A stretch of 64,000 nt of DNA from Cryptomeria japonica (taxonomy: Eukaryota > Streptophyta > Pinopsida > Cupressales > Cupressaceae): NCBI RefSeq assembly GCF_030272615.1, contig NC_081412.1:18887932-18951931 (forward strand). The letters run 5' to 3'. The position numbers and the translations under genes were made by a program. This document shows positions 11,711-22,533 of this stretch, one piece after another (position 1 is the first letter of the stretch; every line of letters starts with the position of its first letter). The notes under the pieces were generated by a model. It was given only the letters and a program-made list of their open reading frames with translations. It made no database searches and was not told where the DNA came from.

Positions 11711-13372
11711 TGTGTAGGAGAAAAAGTGACACTAAGCAAACATGCCCTAATCTCACTTTCAACCACACACTTGTGGAATACGAAAGAGCCTAGAGGTATT
11801 ACACAATTGGCTACTTCTTTTTGTGAAAGAGAGAGCCACGGGCTACCTCTTAGGATTTCTATTCCTTTGTTGTAATTGAAAGATAAAATGATGCAAGTTC
11901 AAGTCCTAATCCCAAAATGCAAGTATGAACTAATAACAAGATTATAGAATTGAGATTAAATAATGGAAAGCTGTAAACACAAGGATAAAACAAGAATGTA
12001 AATGCATACCCGGTGTTAAAATATGAATGAAAACGTTTGGGATGGGGGCGCGGGCGCCACTGTCCTGATTCTGCCCCTGAAACTGCTCCGGAAACTGTTG
12101 TTTTGCAACCTGGAAAGCTATCAAAAATGTTGAAAACTGTTGTCTGTCAGGGGGACCAGGGTGCCCAGCGCCCCTGTCCTGGCAGGACTAGGGCACCCCA
12201 CGCCCCTGTCCTGATCTTCTGCTCTGAAACTTGGTGTGTTGTTTGGTCTCCGTCTGCTTCTTCTGGATCTGTAACTTGCAGCATCGTCCGAATCCCAAAA
12301 TCTACACTTATATCTGAAAAGGTGTTTTGGGCGGCTATATAGGGTTTTGCCTTAGTCAAACCCCCGCTTTGGTGATTTCCACCTCCACGAATAGCCAAGT
12401 TGTATTGTAAAAGTAGTGTGTGTGTAGACCTTGTGTGTGTGCAAGATCCTAAAATGAAAGTAAGCAAGCTAGAGCAACCTAGAAAGTAAACCCTAATTGC
12501 TTGTAAATGATAATGTAAATGCTCCAAATCAAGATGCAAAGTGATCTAAAGCATGAATACCAATGATATAATGAGGCTTATGCAAAGACATGAAAACAAC
12601 ATGAAATCATACCCAACCCCAAGGGAGGGGTACAAGCCAATCCTTAGTCGGTAATCTCCTATTGCTCTTCAATGTCTTCCAAGCCCTAAATGGATGAATG
12701 AAATTGATAAATGCTTGATAGATGGATGTTGAATGTTGTTGAAGTCTTCAAAGATCTGCTCTTTCGCTCCATAGAAGGTCCTTGAAACCAAAAATTGGAT
12801 CCTTTCAAATGAAGAAAGAGAGCTCTTATATATGAAACCCTAGGTCTTAATTTCAACTTTTGGCTGACCTAGAGATTGAATCTCCCACCAATTTCTTGGG
12901 GTTAAGCTTTATTTTATGATTGGATCGCGCTCCTAAAATTTCGGGAAAAATGTCCGGGACCATGTGCACTTCGAGTGCCATGGTCCTCTCCGGGCGCCAT
13001 GGTCCTGACAACTTTTCACCAAATTTTCAGGGCCATCAGATATGATGATTTTAGAGAGAATCCCAAAGTTACAGGTGATTTCGAGATGTTTCGACCCCCG
13101 AAATCAAGCCTTAAAGTTCAAAATAGGACCTAATTAGGGTTTTTGATTAAATGATGTACTGGAGGAATAAATTGAAAAAGGGCACACTTTAATGAAAGGG
13201 CCCAACTTTATGATGTGGAAGATGATGAAATAGAACCTTAGACCTAATTAATTTAATTAATTAAGTGCCAAAGGGGAAATGCGATGCAAAGTACAAAATG
13301 TGCCAAGGCGGGTGCTAAACTAGGTGTGAAATTGTACCACCCTAGCAAGTGCGTACAATTTATGATGCTACA
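11711..13372 (-). repeat. Element D 3' LTR (left)
   Basis: The LTR begins TGTGTAGGAG and ends GATGCTACA on the plus strand, and pairs with 18692-20332. By eye the two copies differ by a few percent, mostly transitions. A GC-rich patch near 12030-12215 carries repeats of a phrase like GCGCCCCTGTCCTG. An open frame at 12539-12147 on the minus strand recurs in the other LTR but is probably incidental. Confidence 0.9.
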
Positions 13373-13388
13373 TTTAGCCCCCACTTTA
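13373..13388 (-). other. Element D polypurine tract
   Basis: On the minus strand the bases next to the 3' LTR read AAAGTGGGGGCTAAA, a purine-rich primer for plus-strand synthesis, followed directly by the LTR start TGTAGC. Confidence 0.75.
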
Positions 13389-15180
13389 GCGGTCATATGA
13401 ACACTACGTGCATATGCAAGCTAAAGTATAGAAAAGTAAACATTATTTGAAAAAGGATGTATCCATAAGTCTGTCGAACAAAGCCCCCAACGGTATCTAC
13501 AGTACACAATTAGGAACTGCACCCTACAAAACACACGTTAGATCACAAAATCACCTAATGCTTACTAAGGAAGGTGATGAAAATTTGAGGGTAGCTATAT
13601 GCCCCCCCCTGTTTCGGCTTGCTAATTTTAGTGAGTTGAAACAGGGTATCATGTTTACCACTTCGAATTGTTAAAGAATATTGATGACAAATGCTCACAA
13701 GAAGATTTGATATGAGATCAAAAACTAATGGAGAATCATTTGGTAAGAAAGAGGACTAAATCTCAATTCCAACACAACAAAGAGTGTGAGGATTTGAGAG
13801 TTCTCTAACACAAGATGAAGGATGTAAATGGAAACAAAATGCAAAGAGAAGAAAAGAAAGGAAAAAAAGCATGAATACACACATTGGTGATCCATGAGAA
13901 GAATAGTGAGAGAGAAAACATGGACTTCTCGCCCCTAGATCTTGTCTAGGTGATCCATGGGAAAAAGGACATGGAAAACTAGCCCCTAGAGTATGTCTAG
14001 GTGATCCATGTAAGGGAGGAGAGTGAGAAAGTCTAGCCTTATGCCGCTAGTTCCACTCAACCTCGTGCATGTGTGTGTAAGTGAGGTTAGAAGCATCTCA
14101 TAGGAGTCTATGCCCGAGTATGCTACAACCTGTATATGTATAGTACAAAAGCGTGACATCTCACTCTAAGAGTCTGTGCTCTGGTTTTGAGAATGACCCA
14201 TTGCTCAAAAAGTGTAATGTTTATGTCATAAGCAAAGTAGAACAAGGATACCTACCTTCATCACAAAAGAAGATACCCCAAAAATGCAACAATGTCATAG
14301 GTCCAAGCAAGAGAGTTTTACACTCTTTAAGCAAGGATAAGATAGTTGAAAAAGGGATATCTTGTGGTATGTGTAAAGGAGATCCTTAGAGGAGAAGAGA
14401 TCTTTGTACAAAAGACACCTATCCCCGAGAGGAATTATCTTAGACAAATATAACATCTTCTAGAATAAGACAAAGAAGAGAATAAGAATGCAATACTTCC
14501 TTCTTTTGCGAGGTGAAAGTGATTCTTAATGAAGGATGACGCTCCTTTTAACCCAATTGGGAGAGTGAATTCATTATGGATGTATTTTACCAAGTGAAAA
14601 AGAGGTTGTAGTCAAGGACTTACACCTCTTGAACAAACAACAACAAATGCATACAAGGAATAACATCAAGCAATAAAGTTCACACCATCCACAAAATAGG
14701 AAAAAGTGGATCCTTAGATAAAAATAAGGAAAGATCATTGCCTCCCAAGGATAAGGACAATGAGAAGGACTTACACAATCTTCTAGGGAGAGATTTAGAC
14801 ATAAGCAAAATTTACTACATACTTACATGAGTTCATGTAAGCAAGACATTAGTGTATGTAAAATGCTCCTCACAAGAAGTGGGTAGGATAAGAAAGAGGA
14901 TACACATCTTCTCCCATATCTAGGAAAAGAGGATTCTAAAGAAAAGATGATCAATATTTCCACACTATTACCCCAAAGGCAAATTTTAACCATAAAAAGA
15001 AGAGATGTATGAAATCACTCTTGTCCCCATAGGAACAAGAGATAACATAGAAAATTAGGCTATTATGTTGCTTCAAAAATATGATTGCACTTGAAATTGT
15101 ACCATCATGAATGACAATGAGCCCCCAGTAAATGAGCTACCAATGTCACATAATGATGAGCAACATAATAGCCATTAATG
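13389..15180 (-). other. Element D 3' non-coding interior
   Basis: About 1.8 kb lie between the coding region and the PPT, where RT, RNase H and integrase would be expected, but no such motifs are visible in any frame. It holds loosely repeated phrases, for example GTCTAGGTGATCCATG near 13945 and 13997 and a variant near 13884. It reads as non-coding filler rather than a decayed pol. Confidence 0.55.
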
Positions 15181-18100
15181 TTATTTAAAGACATGATCGA
15201 TTGAATGAGGTATTTGAATATGACATGCTAAATGCTCAACTATACGTGAGATAAAAAACATGTATAAAATGATAAAAATTGAAGAAGGAAAGTTACAAGA
15301 AATCTTAGAAGAAAGATGAGTGTAATTTATTAGAGCCTTATCCCTGGAGCAAAGGACTTTATGATGAATAGGAGATAAAGATTCATAAGTGGATTTAGAA
15401 ATTTGAAGGGATTCATAAAGAAATTTGTTCATCGCCAAGATTTCCTTATGAGGGGAATGAGAGTTGATAGAAGTAGAAGATGATTTAGGTGAAGTGAGAT
15501 CATCATCACTACTAAATATAGCATTCACATTGAGAGATGGTCTTTTAGATGCTTTGGTGGGCTTAGAAAGATTATATCCAAGTCCAAATGAATATTCATG
15601 CATGTTATGTTCTAAAGGAACTTTAATTCCTTGTTCATTTGTGCCACAACCATTTCCCCTATAGCCACTCTTAGCCAGAATATGAAAACCACGACCATAA
15701 CGATTAACCATTTCAGAAAGAGAAGGATGTTTTTCATAAGACAAAGAATCAAATTCTTTAGAATTAGAGGTGTGAGGAGAAGAAGTTTGAGAGGCAGCCA
15801 CAAAATTATTGCTCATAGGTTCAAGTAAGACTGATTGATCTCTAGTTTCTTCCTTCTTTTTAACTTTAAGCTCTCTAGGAGGAACCCTATACTCACCTAC
15901 AAAGGTGGGATTGAAATCAAGAGATCCACAATCATCTTCTGCGAGAACCTTCTTAGGATCAAAAGCCCTCTCATGTGTAGATTCGAGTTGAGAAGAATCT
16001 TCTTTAGGAACTTCAGACTCATCCAAAGAATTTTGATTATCAGAGGGTGATGATTCATTCATAGGTATCTTGTTTAACGAGTCATCACTAGAAGAGGAAG
16101 GCTTAGAATAACTCCCTTTGGAAGTAGATGTTTGCAAACAAGATTGAAAATTAGTATCACCTATCAAGGTATATGTCTTATTATTATAAATAAATTTAAC
16201 TTGTCTATGCAATGTAGAGGGGACAGCTTGCATACTGTGAATCCAAGGTCTCCCTAATAACAAGTTGTATGTTAGATTTCCCGACATAACATGGATAGGA
16301 GTAGGCAAAGTAACAGGTCCCACTGTGATGGGTAAGGTGATAATACCTAATGAAGACTTAGCCACATTATCAAAGCCTCAAATGGGACGAGAGTCAGGCT
16401 CAATAAGGGATGTATCCACATTCATCTTATGCAATAGATTAATGCTACACACATTAAGGCCAGAGCCATTATCTACCAGTGTTCATCTTATAGCAGTGTC
16501 ATTTATGATAACCACAATCATCAAGGGATCATATTGATGTTGAATTTCACTAGTAGGCAATTCATCTTGAGTAAACACAATTTGAGCTTTAGGATTCATC
16601 ACAGAGTTAACCAAAGACACTATATTACTAGTTGTATTAGGTGGAGGAACATTCAAATCTTTCAAGGCATCTTGTATCATTCCATGATGAGTGGAAGAAG
16701 TTTGGATCAAATCCCAAAGGGATATCTTAGCAGGGGTAGCTTTAAGTTGTTCTATGAGATCATATTCCTTACCAAGAACTTGTGAAATAGGAGGAGCTTG
16801 AGGAAGAATAGGTTGGGAAGGAGGAGGCGAAGTTGGGATAACTGGAGGAGGATTAGGTTGCCTATTGTTTCTTGTGTTATAGGTATGAGCAACCGCATTA
16901 TAACTCTCTCTAGTTAGTTGCTTAGCATACTCATAAGGGCTCTTAGAAGAATAACCTCCTTGCACAGTAATAATAGGTTTGTTAGGAGTGCAAAAAGAAT
17001 CATTAGCATAACCACCTTGAACCACTAAGATAGGCTTATTTAAAGGTTGAGAATTTTGAGAAGGACAAGCACCTTGGACAGTGAAGAGAGGTTTGTTAGG
17101 TGTTTCATTCACATGTATCAAATTGATTGAGGATGGTCTAGAGGAAAGAACAAAAGTGTTGGAAGAATTATTGATAGTCTTCTCTTGCACTAAAATCTTA
17201 TCACAGATTAAATCAATTTTAGGAGAGAGACAAGGGGTAGGCATTGATGTTCTAGTAGGAAGAGTAATACTAGGAAAGGTCATATCCTCCTCTATCATCA
17301 AAGGATCTACATGGGGAATAAACTCTCTAGGAGAAGGATCAACATTACTCTCTAAAGTCTCACTTTTGAGAGGGAGATCTTTGAAAGAGATGTTAACCAT
17401 CTTGCTTTGAACTAGGGTATCCTTATGAGTAGAACCAAGTTGAGGAGAGGGAGATGCTTTATTTTTAGAGGGAGAATAATTGAGACTAAAGGAAGGTGAG
17501 AAATTATCAAGGGAGAGAGAATAATCTACACCTTCTTCTAATGGTTCATCCCAAATAGTGAAGTGGTTGAAAGGAATGTTTGAAGTATTGTTAATTTCAG
17601 GAGAGGAGATAACATTGTTTATTAATTCCTCATCCTTAGGAGGGAGAGCATCAATAGATGTGTTAAACTCATCCTCTTTCCTCAAAATATGTTCAATATG
17701 ATCTTTAGGGGAGAGAGAATTAAGGAAATTGCTTATTATTTCATCTTCTTTCTCTAAGGGATGCTTATGGGTAGGACAAACTTTAGGAGAAGGGTAAGCA
17801 TTTATCATTAATTCATCATTTCTAGTGGGAATTTTGTTAGAAAAGGAAATGCCATCACTAGGAAATGTAGGGATAATGTCATCTTCTTGCACAAAAGGAT
17901 CCTCATGAAGGGAGTGGTTTTTAGGAGGAACATGAATAGACTTCTCCAAAGATTCATGCTTAGGAAGGAGATCTTTGAAAGAAGTGTTCATAACCTCTTG
18001 TTGCACTAACATGCCCCCATTGGAAGGACCAACTTTAGAAGAAAATAATTCAATGTCCATCAATACCTTTTCACTTAGAGAGGCATCATGTAGGGAAGGT

Positions 18101-18360
18101 GAAGTAACATTAAGAAAGGTGTTTATGATATCATTCTCTTCCTCTAGGATAGCTAAATAGGAAGGGCACATTTTAGGAGAGTTGTCAAGATCACTCTTAA
18201 AGTCTTCATCCTTAGAGCATGGGAGAGTCTCAAAGGGATTGGTAGCAACTCTTTTAGACACTAAAATGTTGTTATAGATGGGAGGAGGTTCTTTAGGAGA
18301 AAGAAAAATTGAAACAAGGGAAGCTAACCCATTATCACATCTATGAAATGAATGCATCAT
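15181..18360 (-). pseudogene. Element D polyprotein: repeat-rich N-terminus, retropepsin, G-patch
   Basis: One frame of 1,060 codons has two in-frame TGA stops (16485-16483 and 16380-16378). The first 500 or so residues are Ser/Pro/Asp-rich and carry diverged repeats, such as NTSFKDLLPK and NISFKDLPLK. Three NKP(x3-4)VQG units follow near residues 430-480. Then comes a conserved gypsy stretch (AKISLWDLIQTSSTHH), the retropepsin active site LVDNGS directly after the first stop, LLLGRPWIHSMQAVPST, and the G-patch-like motif GYRGNGCGTNEQGI near 15680-15625. No capsid, RT or integrase is seen. The first stop falls just before the protease active site, so today's sequence cannot make the protease. 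Both stops would be CGA or similar codons before one transition. Confidence 0.75.
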
Positions 18361-18670
18361 GACAACAATTTTCCTCTTTCAAATGATAACACATGCAAAA
18401 TAGAAGGAAATGTTTAATTTTAACCAATGCAAGCACTTAGAATGTGGATTTAGAAAATGAAATTTATGATTCAAATGAGTTCCCAAATCAGATTTGAAAT
18501 TATTGATCCCAATTAAGCTATCCACAAGTTCAACTTTGAATTGAAAAATTAGGGTTTTAGCAAAAATTTCCTCTAAATTTTTGAATCTTGCAAGAAATTA
18601 AAACTTGTAAATACAAATTTGAATTTCAAATAGCATAAACACTCAAATTAGAATTAGAGAATATTGGAAT
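18361..18670 (-). other. Element D 5' leader
   Basis: About 310 AT-rich bases lie between the PBS and the first ATG of the D polyprotein. I see no capsid-like coding in any frame. Such untranslated leaders usually hold packaging signals, but none can be named here. Confidence 0.5.
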
Positions 18671-18689
18671 TCACGTCGGGTTCACCAAA
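18671..18689 (-). other. Element D primer binding site
   Basis: Read on the minus strand, the bases just inside the 5' LTR are TGGTGAACCCGACGTGAAT. TGG near the LTR end and the position fit a tRNA primer site of gypsy elements. The tRNA was not identified. Confidence 0.65.
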
Positions 18690-18691
18690 AA

Positions 18692-20332
18692 TGTGTAGGA
18701 GAAAAAGTGACACTAAGCAAACATGCCCTAATCTCACTTTCAACCACACACTTGTGGAATATGAAAGAGCCTAGAGGTATCACACAATTGGCTACTTCTT
18801 TTTGTGAAAGAGAGAGCCACGGGCTACCTATTAGGATTTCTATTCCTTTGTTGTAATTGAAAGATAAAATGATGCAAGTTCAAGTCCTAATCCCAAAATG
18901 CAAGTATGAACTAATATCAAGATTGCAGAATTGAGATTAAACAATGGAAAGCTGTAAACACAAGGACAAAACAAGAATGTAAATGCATACCCGGTGTTAA
19001 AATATGAATGAAAATGTTTGGGACGGGGGCACGGGCGCCACTATCCTGATTCTGCCCCTGAAACTGCTCCGGAAACTACTATTTTGCAACCTGGAAAGCT
19101 GTCAAAAATGTTGAAAACTGTTGTCTGCCAAGGACCAGGGTGCCCAGCGCCCCTGTCCTGGTAGGACCAGGGCGCCCCACGCCCCTGTCCTGATCTTCTG
19201 CTCTGAAACTTGGTGTGTTGTTTGGTCTCCGTATGCTTCTTCCGGATCTGTAACTTGTGGCGTCGTCCGAATCCTGAAATCTGCACTTATATCTGAAAAG
19301 GTGTTTTGGGCAGCTATATAGGGTTTTGCCTTTGTCAAACCCCCACTTTGGTGATTTCCACCTCCACGAATAGCCAAGTTGTATTGTAAAAGTAGTGTGT
19401 GTGTAGACCTTGTGTGTGTGCAAGATCCTAAAATGAAAGTAAGCAAGCTAGAGCAACCTAGAAAGTAAACCCTAATTGCTTGTAAATGATAATGTAAATG
19501 CTCCAAATCAAGATGCAAAGTGATCTAAAGCATGAATACCAATGATATAATAAGGCTTATGCAAAGACATGAAAAAAACATGAAATCATACCCAACCCCA
19601 AGGGAGGGGTACAAGCCAATCTTCAGTCGGTAATCTCCTATTGCTCTTCAATGTCTTCCAAGCCCTAAATGGATGAATGAAATTGATAAATGCTTGATAG
19701 ATGGATGTTGAATGTTGTTGAAGTCTTCAAAGATCTGCTCTTTCGCTGCATAGAAGGTCCTTGAAACCAAAAATTGGATCCTTTCAAATGAAGAAAGAGA
19801 GCTCTTATATATGAAACCCTAGGTCTTAATTTCAACTTTTGGCCGACCTAGAGATTGAATCTCTCGCCAATTTCTTGGGGTTAAGCTTTATTTTATGATT
19901 GGATCGCGCTCCTAAAATTTCGAGAAAAATGTCCGAGACCATGTGCACTCCGGGCGCCATGGTCCCGACAACTTTTCACCAAATTTTCAGGGCCGTCGGA
20001 TATGATGATTTTAGAGAGAATCCCAAAGTTATAGGTGATTTCGAGATGTTTTGAGCCCCGAAATCAAGCCTTAAAGTTCAAAATAGGACCTAATTAGGGT
20101 TTTTGATTAAATGATGTACTGGAGGAATAAATTGAAAAAGGGCACACTTTAATGAAAGGGCCCAACTTTATGATGTGGAAGATGATGAAATAGAACCTTA
20201 AACCTAATTAATTTAATTAATTAAGTGCCAAAGGGGAAATGCGATGCAAAGTACAAAATGCACCAAGGTGGGTGCTAAACTAGGTGTAAAATTGTACCAC
20301 CCTAGCAAGTGCATACAATTTATGACGCTACA
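18692..20332 (-). repeat. Element D 5' LTR (right)
   Basis: Same ends as the left LTR (TGTGTAGGAG to GACGCTACA), 21 bp shorter. It is followed by the target duplication GCATG and then by the inner 36 bases of the interrupted C LTR. Confidence 0.9.
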
Positions 20333-20373
20333 GCATGTTTGGACTCTAAGGTTGAGACACCTTAATCCCAACA
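20333..20373 (-). repeat. Element C 3' LTR, inner fragment, with adjacent PPT
   Basis: The sequence GCATGTTTGGACTCTAAGG to ATCCCAACA equals 44531-44571 of the C 5' LTR. The first five bases are also D's target duplication. Directly inside lies TTCTCCCACTTG, which on the minus strand is a PPT, AGTGGGAGAA, abutting the LTR start TGTTGGG. Confidence 0.85.
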
Positions 20374-20455
20374 TTCTCCCACTTGTCGAAGACCTATCAA
20401 GAGTCAAAACACTCTGTCAACTGCTCAAGGCCCCAAGGCCCATAAAACTGACACA

Positions 20456-20784
20456 CTATCTAAACTTCTCAGTGTTCACTGGCTTTGTTGGTGCATCTAC
20501 AACATTCACCAAAGTTTGAACTTTATCCAACTTCACCTTTCCATCTTCTACTATATCATGAACAAAATGAAATTGTACATTAATATGATTTGTTCTGGCA
20601 TGGAAAGTAGGATTCTTTGCTAAACAAATAGCACTTTGGCTGTCACAACAAATAGTAATATGTCCTTGATCAAAACCAACATCTGAGCACAATCTCTTAA
20701 GCAAAATGGCTTCTTTACAAGCATAAGTAGTTGCCATGTACATTACTTCAGTTGTAGACAAAGCGACTATAGCTTGCTGCTTAC
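20456..20784 (-). pseudogene. Element C RNase H C-terminal fragment
   Basis: The minus-strand product carries copia RNase H phrases: TEVMYMATTYACKEAILLKRL, CDSQSAICLAKNPTFHART and VNVVDAPTKPVNTEKFR. It aligns closely with the same region of element E at 22534-22870. It stops at about 20784, where plus-strand element A begins, and the rest of C's pol resumes at 32077. About 30 bases present in E at this point are missing from C, so the insertion site also suffered a small deletion. Confidence 0.85.
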
Positions 20785-21582
20785 GGCTAAAGCTATTTGG
20801 GATAAATTGGAGACATTGAATGCAGGAGATACAACTATCAAAATTGCAAAACTGGAATGTTACCGGGTCAGGTATGAAAATTTGAAAATGCAAGAAGATG
20901 AAAGATTTTTTTCTTTTATGGAAAGAATTAATGAAATTGTTTTAGGAATACAATGTTGTGGAGGATCCTTAAGTGAAGATGATTTTTTTTCTAAATTTTT
21001 AAGAGTTTTTCCACCGGCATACAAAATGAAAGTAATTGCTATTAATGAGTTGATAACAATGCCTAATACATCAGTATCTAGAGATACCTTGGCTGGAAAA
21101 CTTTCAACATTTGAGCTTGAGGAATTTGGTCTTGTTGCTACAATTAAGACAGATTTAGACTTCAAAGCATCATCATCATCATCATCTGACAAATCTGATT
21201 GGAAAGAACTTTATGCAAAAGAAATTGAATATATCAGAAGGGAAAATGAAGAACTAGAATAACTTGAAGCACTATTTGCAAGGAAGATGCCTAAAGGTCC
21301 AATTGGAAGTAATTATGAAGTAAAACACCATTTAAATGTTTTAATTGAAATAAAGTTGTTTATATAGTATCTAGATGTCCTGATAGACATGCAAGATTGA
21401 GAGAAGAAGCTAAAAGGACATATAAGCCTAACTCTGAATATCAAAGATACAGATTTAAGAAGAACAGAGATAAATCATGTTACTATGTTGATGAAGGAGT
21501 TACAGATGATTCTGATGAAGAATTGATAGACAATGGATGGGCTTTTGTTGCAATAAAAGAAGATCAATCGACACCTACTATT
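20785..21582 (+). pseudogene. Element A gag, truncated at the 5' end
   Basis: The frame opens with TAKAIWDKLETLNAGDTTIK and continues through FFSFMERINEIVLG and DTLAGKLSTFELEEFG, which is the UBN2-type gag capsid of plant copia elements. A stop at about 21262 and others near 21370-21400 follow. A short piece (21397-21600) reads AFVAIKED, the usual linker before the protease. A clear zinc knuckle is not preserved. The N-terminal part of gag, the leader and the 5' LTR are lost. Element E interrupts the linker at 21583, and A resumes at about 27604. Confidence 0.75.
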
Positions 21583-22477
21583 TGTAAGGAAGTTAAGTAG
21601 CGGAAACAACTTCCTACACTAACCTTGAGAGGAGGGTAATGCAAAACTTTTTCAGATCATTACAACAGTTACAGAAAATAGAAATAGATATAATAGCAAT
21701 CATACCACAACATAGTGATTTATGTGGGGAAAACCCTTTCGGGAGAAAAACCCCACCCTCCAAAAGCAGCTCAATATTTTATTCAGCAATCAAAAATAGA
21801 TTACAACATACTTGCAGAGCAAGCTCGTTGCAGGAGTACCACTAATCAGAGATTCAGAGGCAACTCAATAGCCATAAGACTCTTACACACAACCTCTATC
21901 TCACACACCTCATAAATAGGAGATACAATACAAGAAACCATCAAACGGTATTACAAAACCATGGGCTAAAACCACCCAATAAGGTGTAGCTGACCTTATC
22001 TCCCTTCTAGATGCCCTATGACATGTTAAAGCACACATCAACACGTGTTGCTCCCTTTTTACAGCTCATTTATGTATCCGATACAAATTATTTTTCCTAT
22101 TTCAGGAGTACAAACTTCCGGAGGCCATAACTTGAGAACCGGGTGTCCGATTGACGAACCATTTGAAGCGCCAGAAAGCTCGCAAAGTGCTCTATCACCT
22201 CGTAATCAACTTTGCCGGTTACGACCACTTTTTAGGGCGTTTTGGAGCCTCTAAAGCCCCCAAAATTAAGTTTAAACATTTTATTGCACCCCTCCAAGAT
22301 GAAAACTTTAATATCTTCAAAACTAGCTGTGACCTTGTGACGCAACTTTACCAGAATGCTTATCTAGCCAACCAGAAGCTTCAGGGAGAGTTTCGCACCA
22401 TTTCGTGCTCAAATGAAAACTTACTATAAATAGTAACCTCACATAAATGCAAGGTAGAGACACCATTTTTTCCAACA
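21583..22477 (-). repeat. Element E 3' LTR (left)
   Basis: 895 bp, TGTAAGGAAG to TTTTTCCAACA on the plus strand. It is the same length as the right LTR, so no net indel separates them. Confidence 0.9.
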
Positions 22478-22490
22478 AATCTCCCACTTG
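22478..22490 (-). other. Element E polypurine tract
   Basis: On the minus strand this reads ACAAGTGGGAGATT immediately before the LTR start TGTTGG, the standard copia PPT layout. Confidence 0.85.
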
Positions 22491-22533
22491 TCAAACACCT
22501 TGCAGGAGCGAAAGGGAATGTCAACACAATGAA

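Larger units (their letters stand above)
11711..20332 (-). mobile_element. Element D: non-autonomous Ty3/gypsy-type LTR element
   Basis: Two LTRs of 1,662 and 1,641 bp flank a 5.3-kb interior, and the 5-bp duplication GCATG lies at 11706-11710 and 20333-20337. The element reads right to left with a PBS at 18671-18689 and a PPT at 13373-13388. Its only long coding region (18360-15181) has a retropepsin and a G-patch-like motif. RT, RNase H and integrase are absent. It sits inside the element C 3' LTR, so it is younger than C. Domain order and phrasing match the protease part of element F, so an F-like gypsy element is the likely source of its enzymes. Confidence 0.85.

Noticed and set aside
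19041-19518. Minus-strand ORFs of 81-138 codons inside the D LTRs, also at 12147-12539
   Set aside because: They lie wholly in non-coding LTR sequence, overlap in several frames and show no protein motif; being present in both LTRs follows from duplication.
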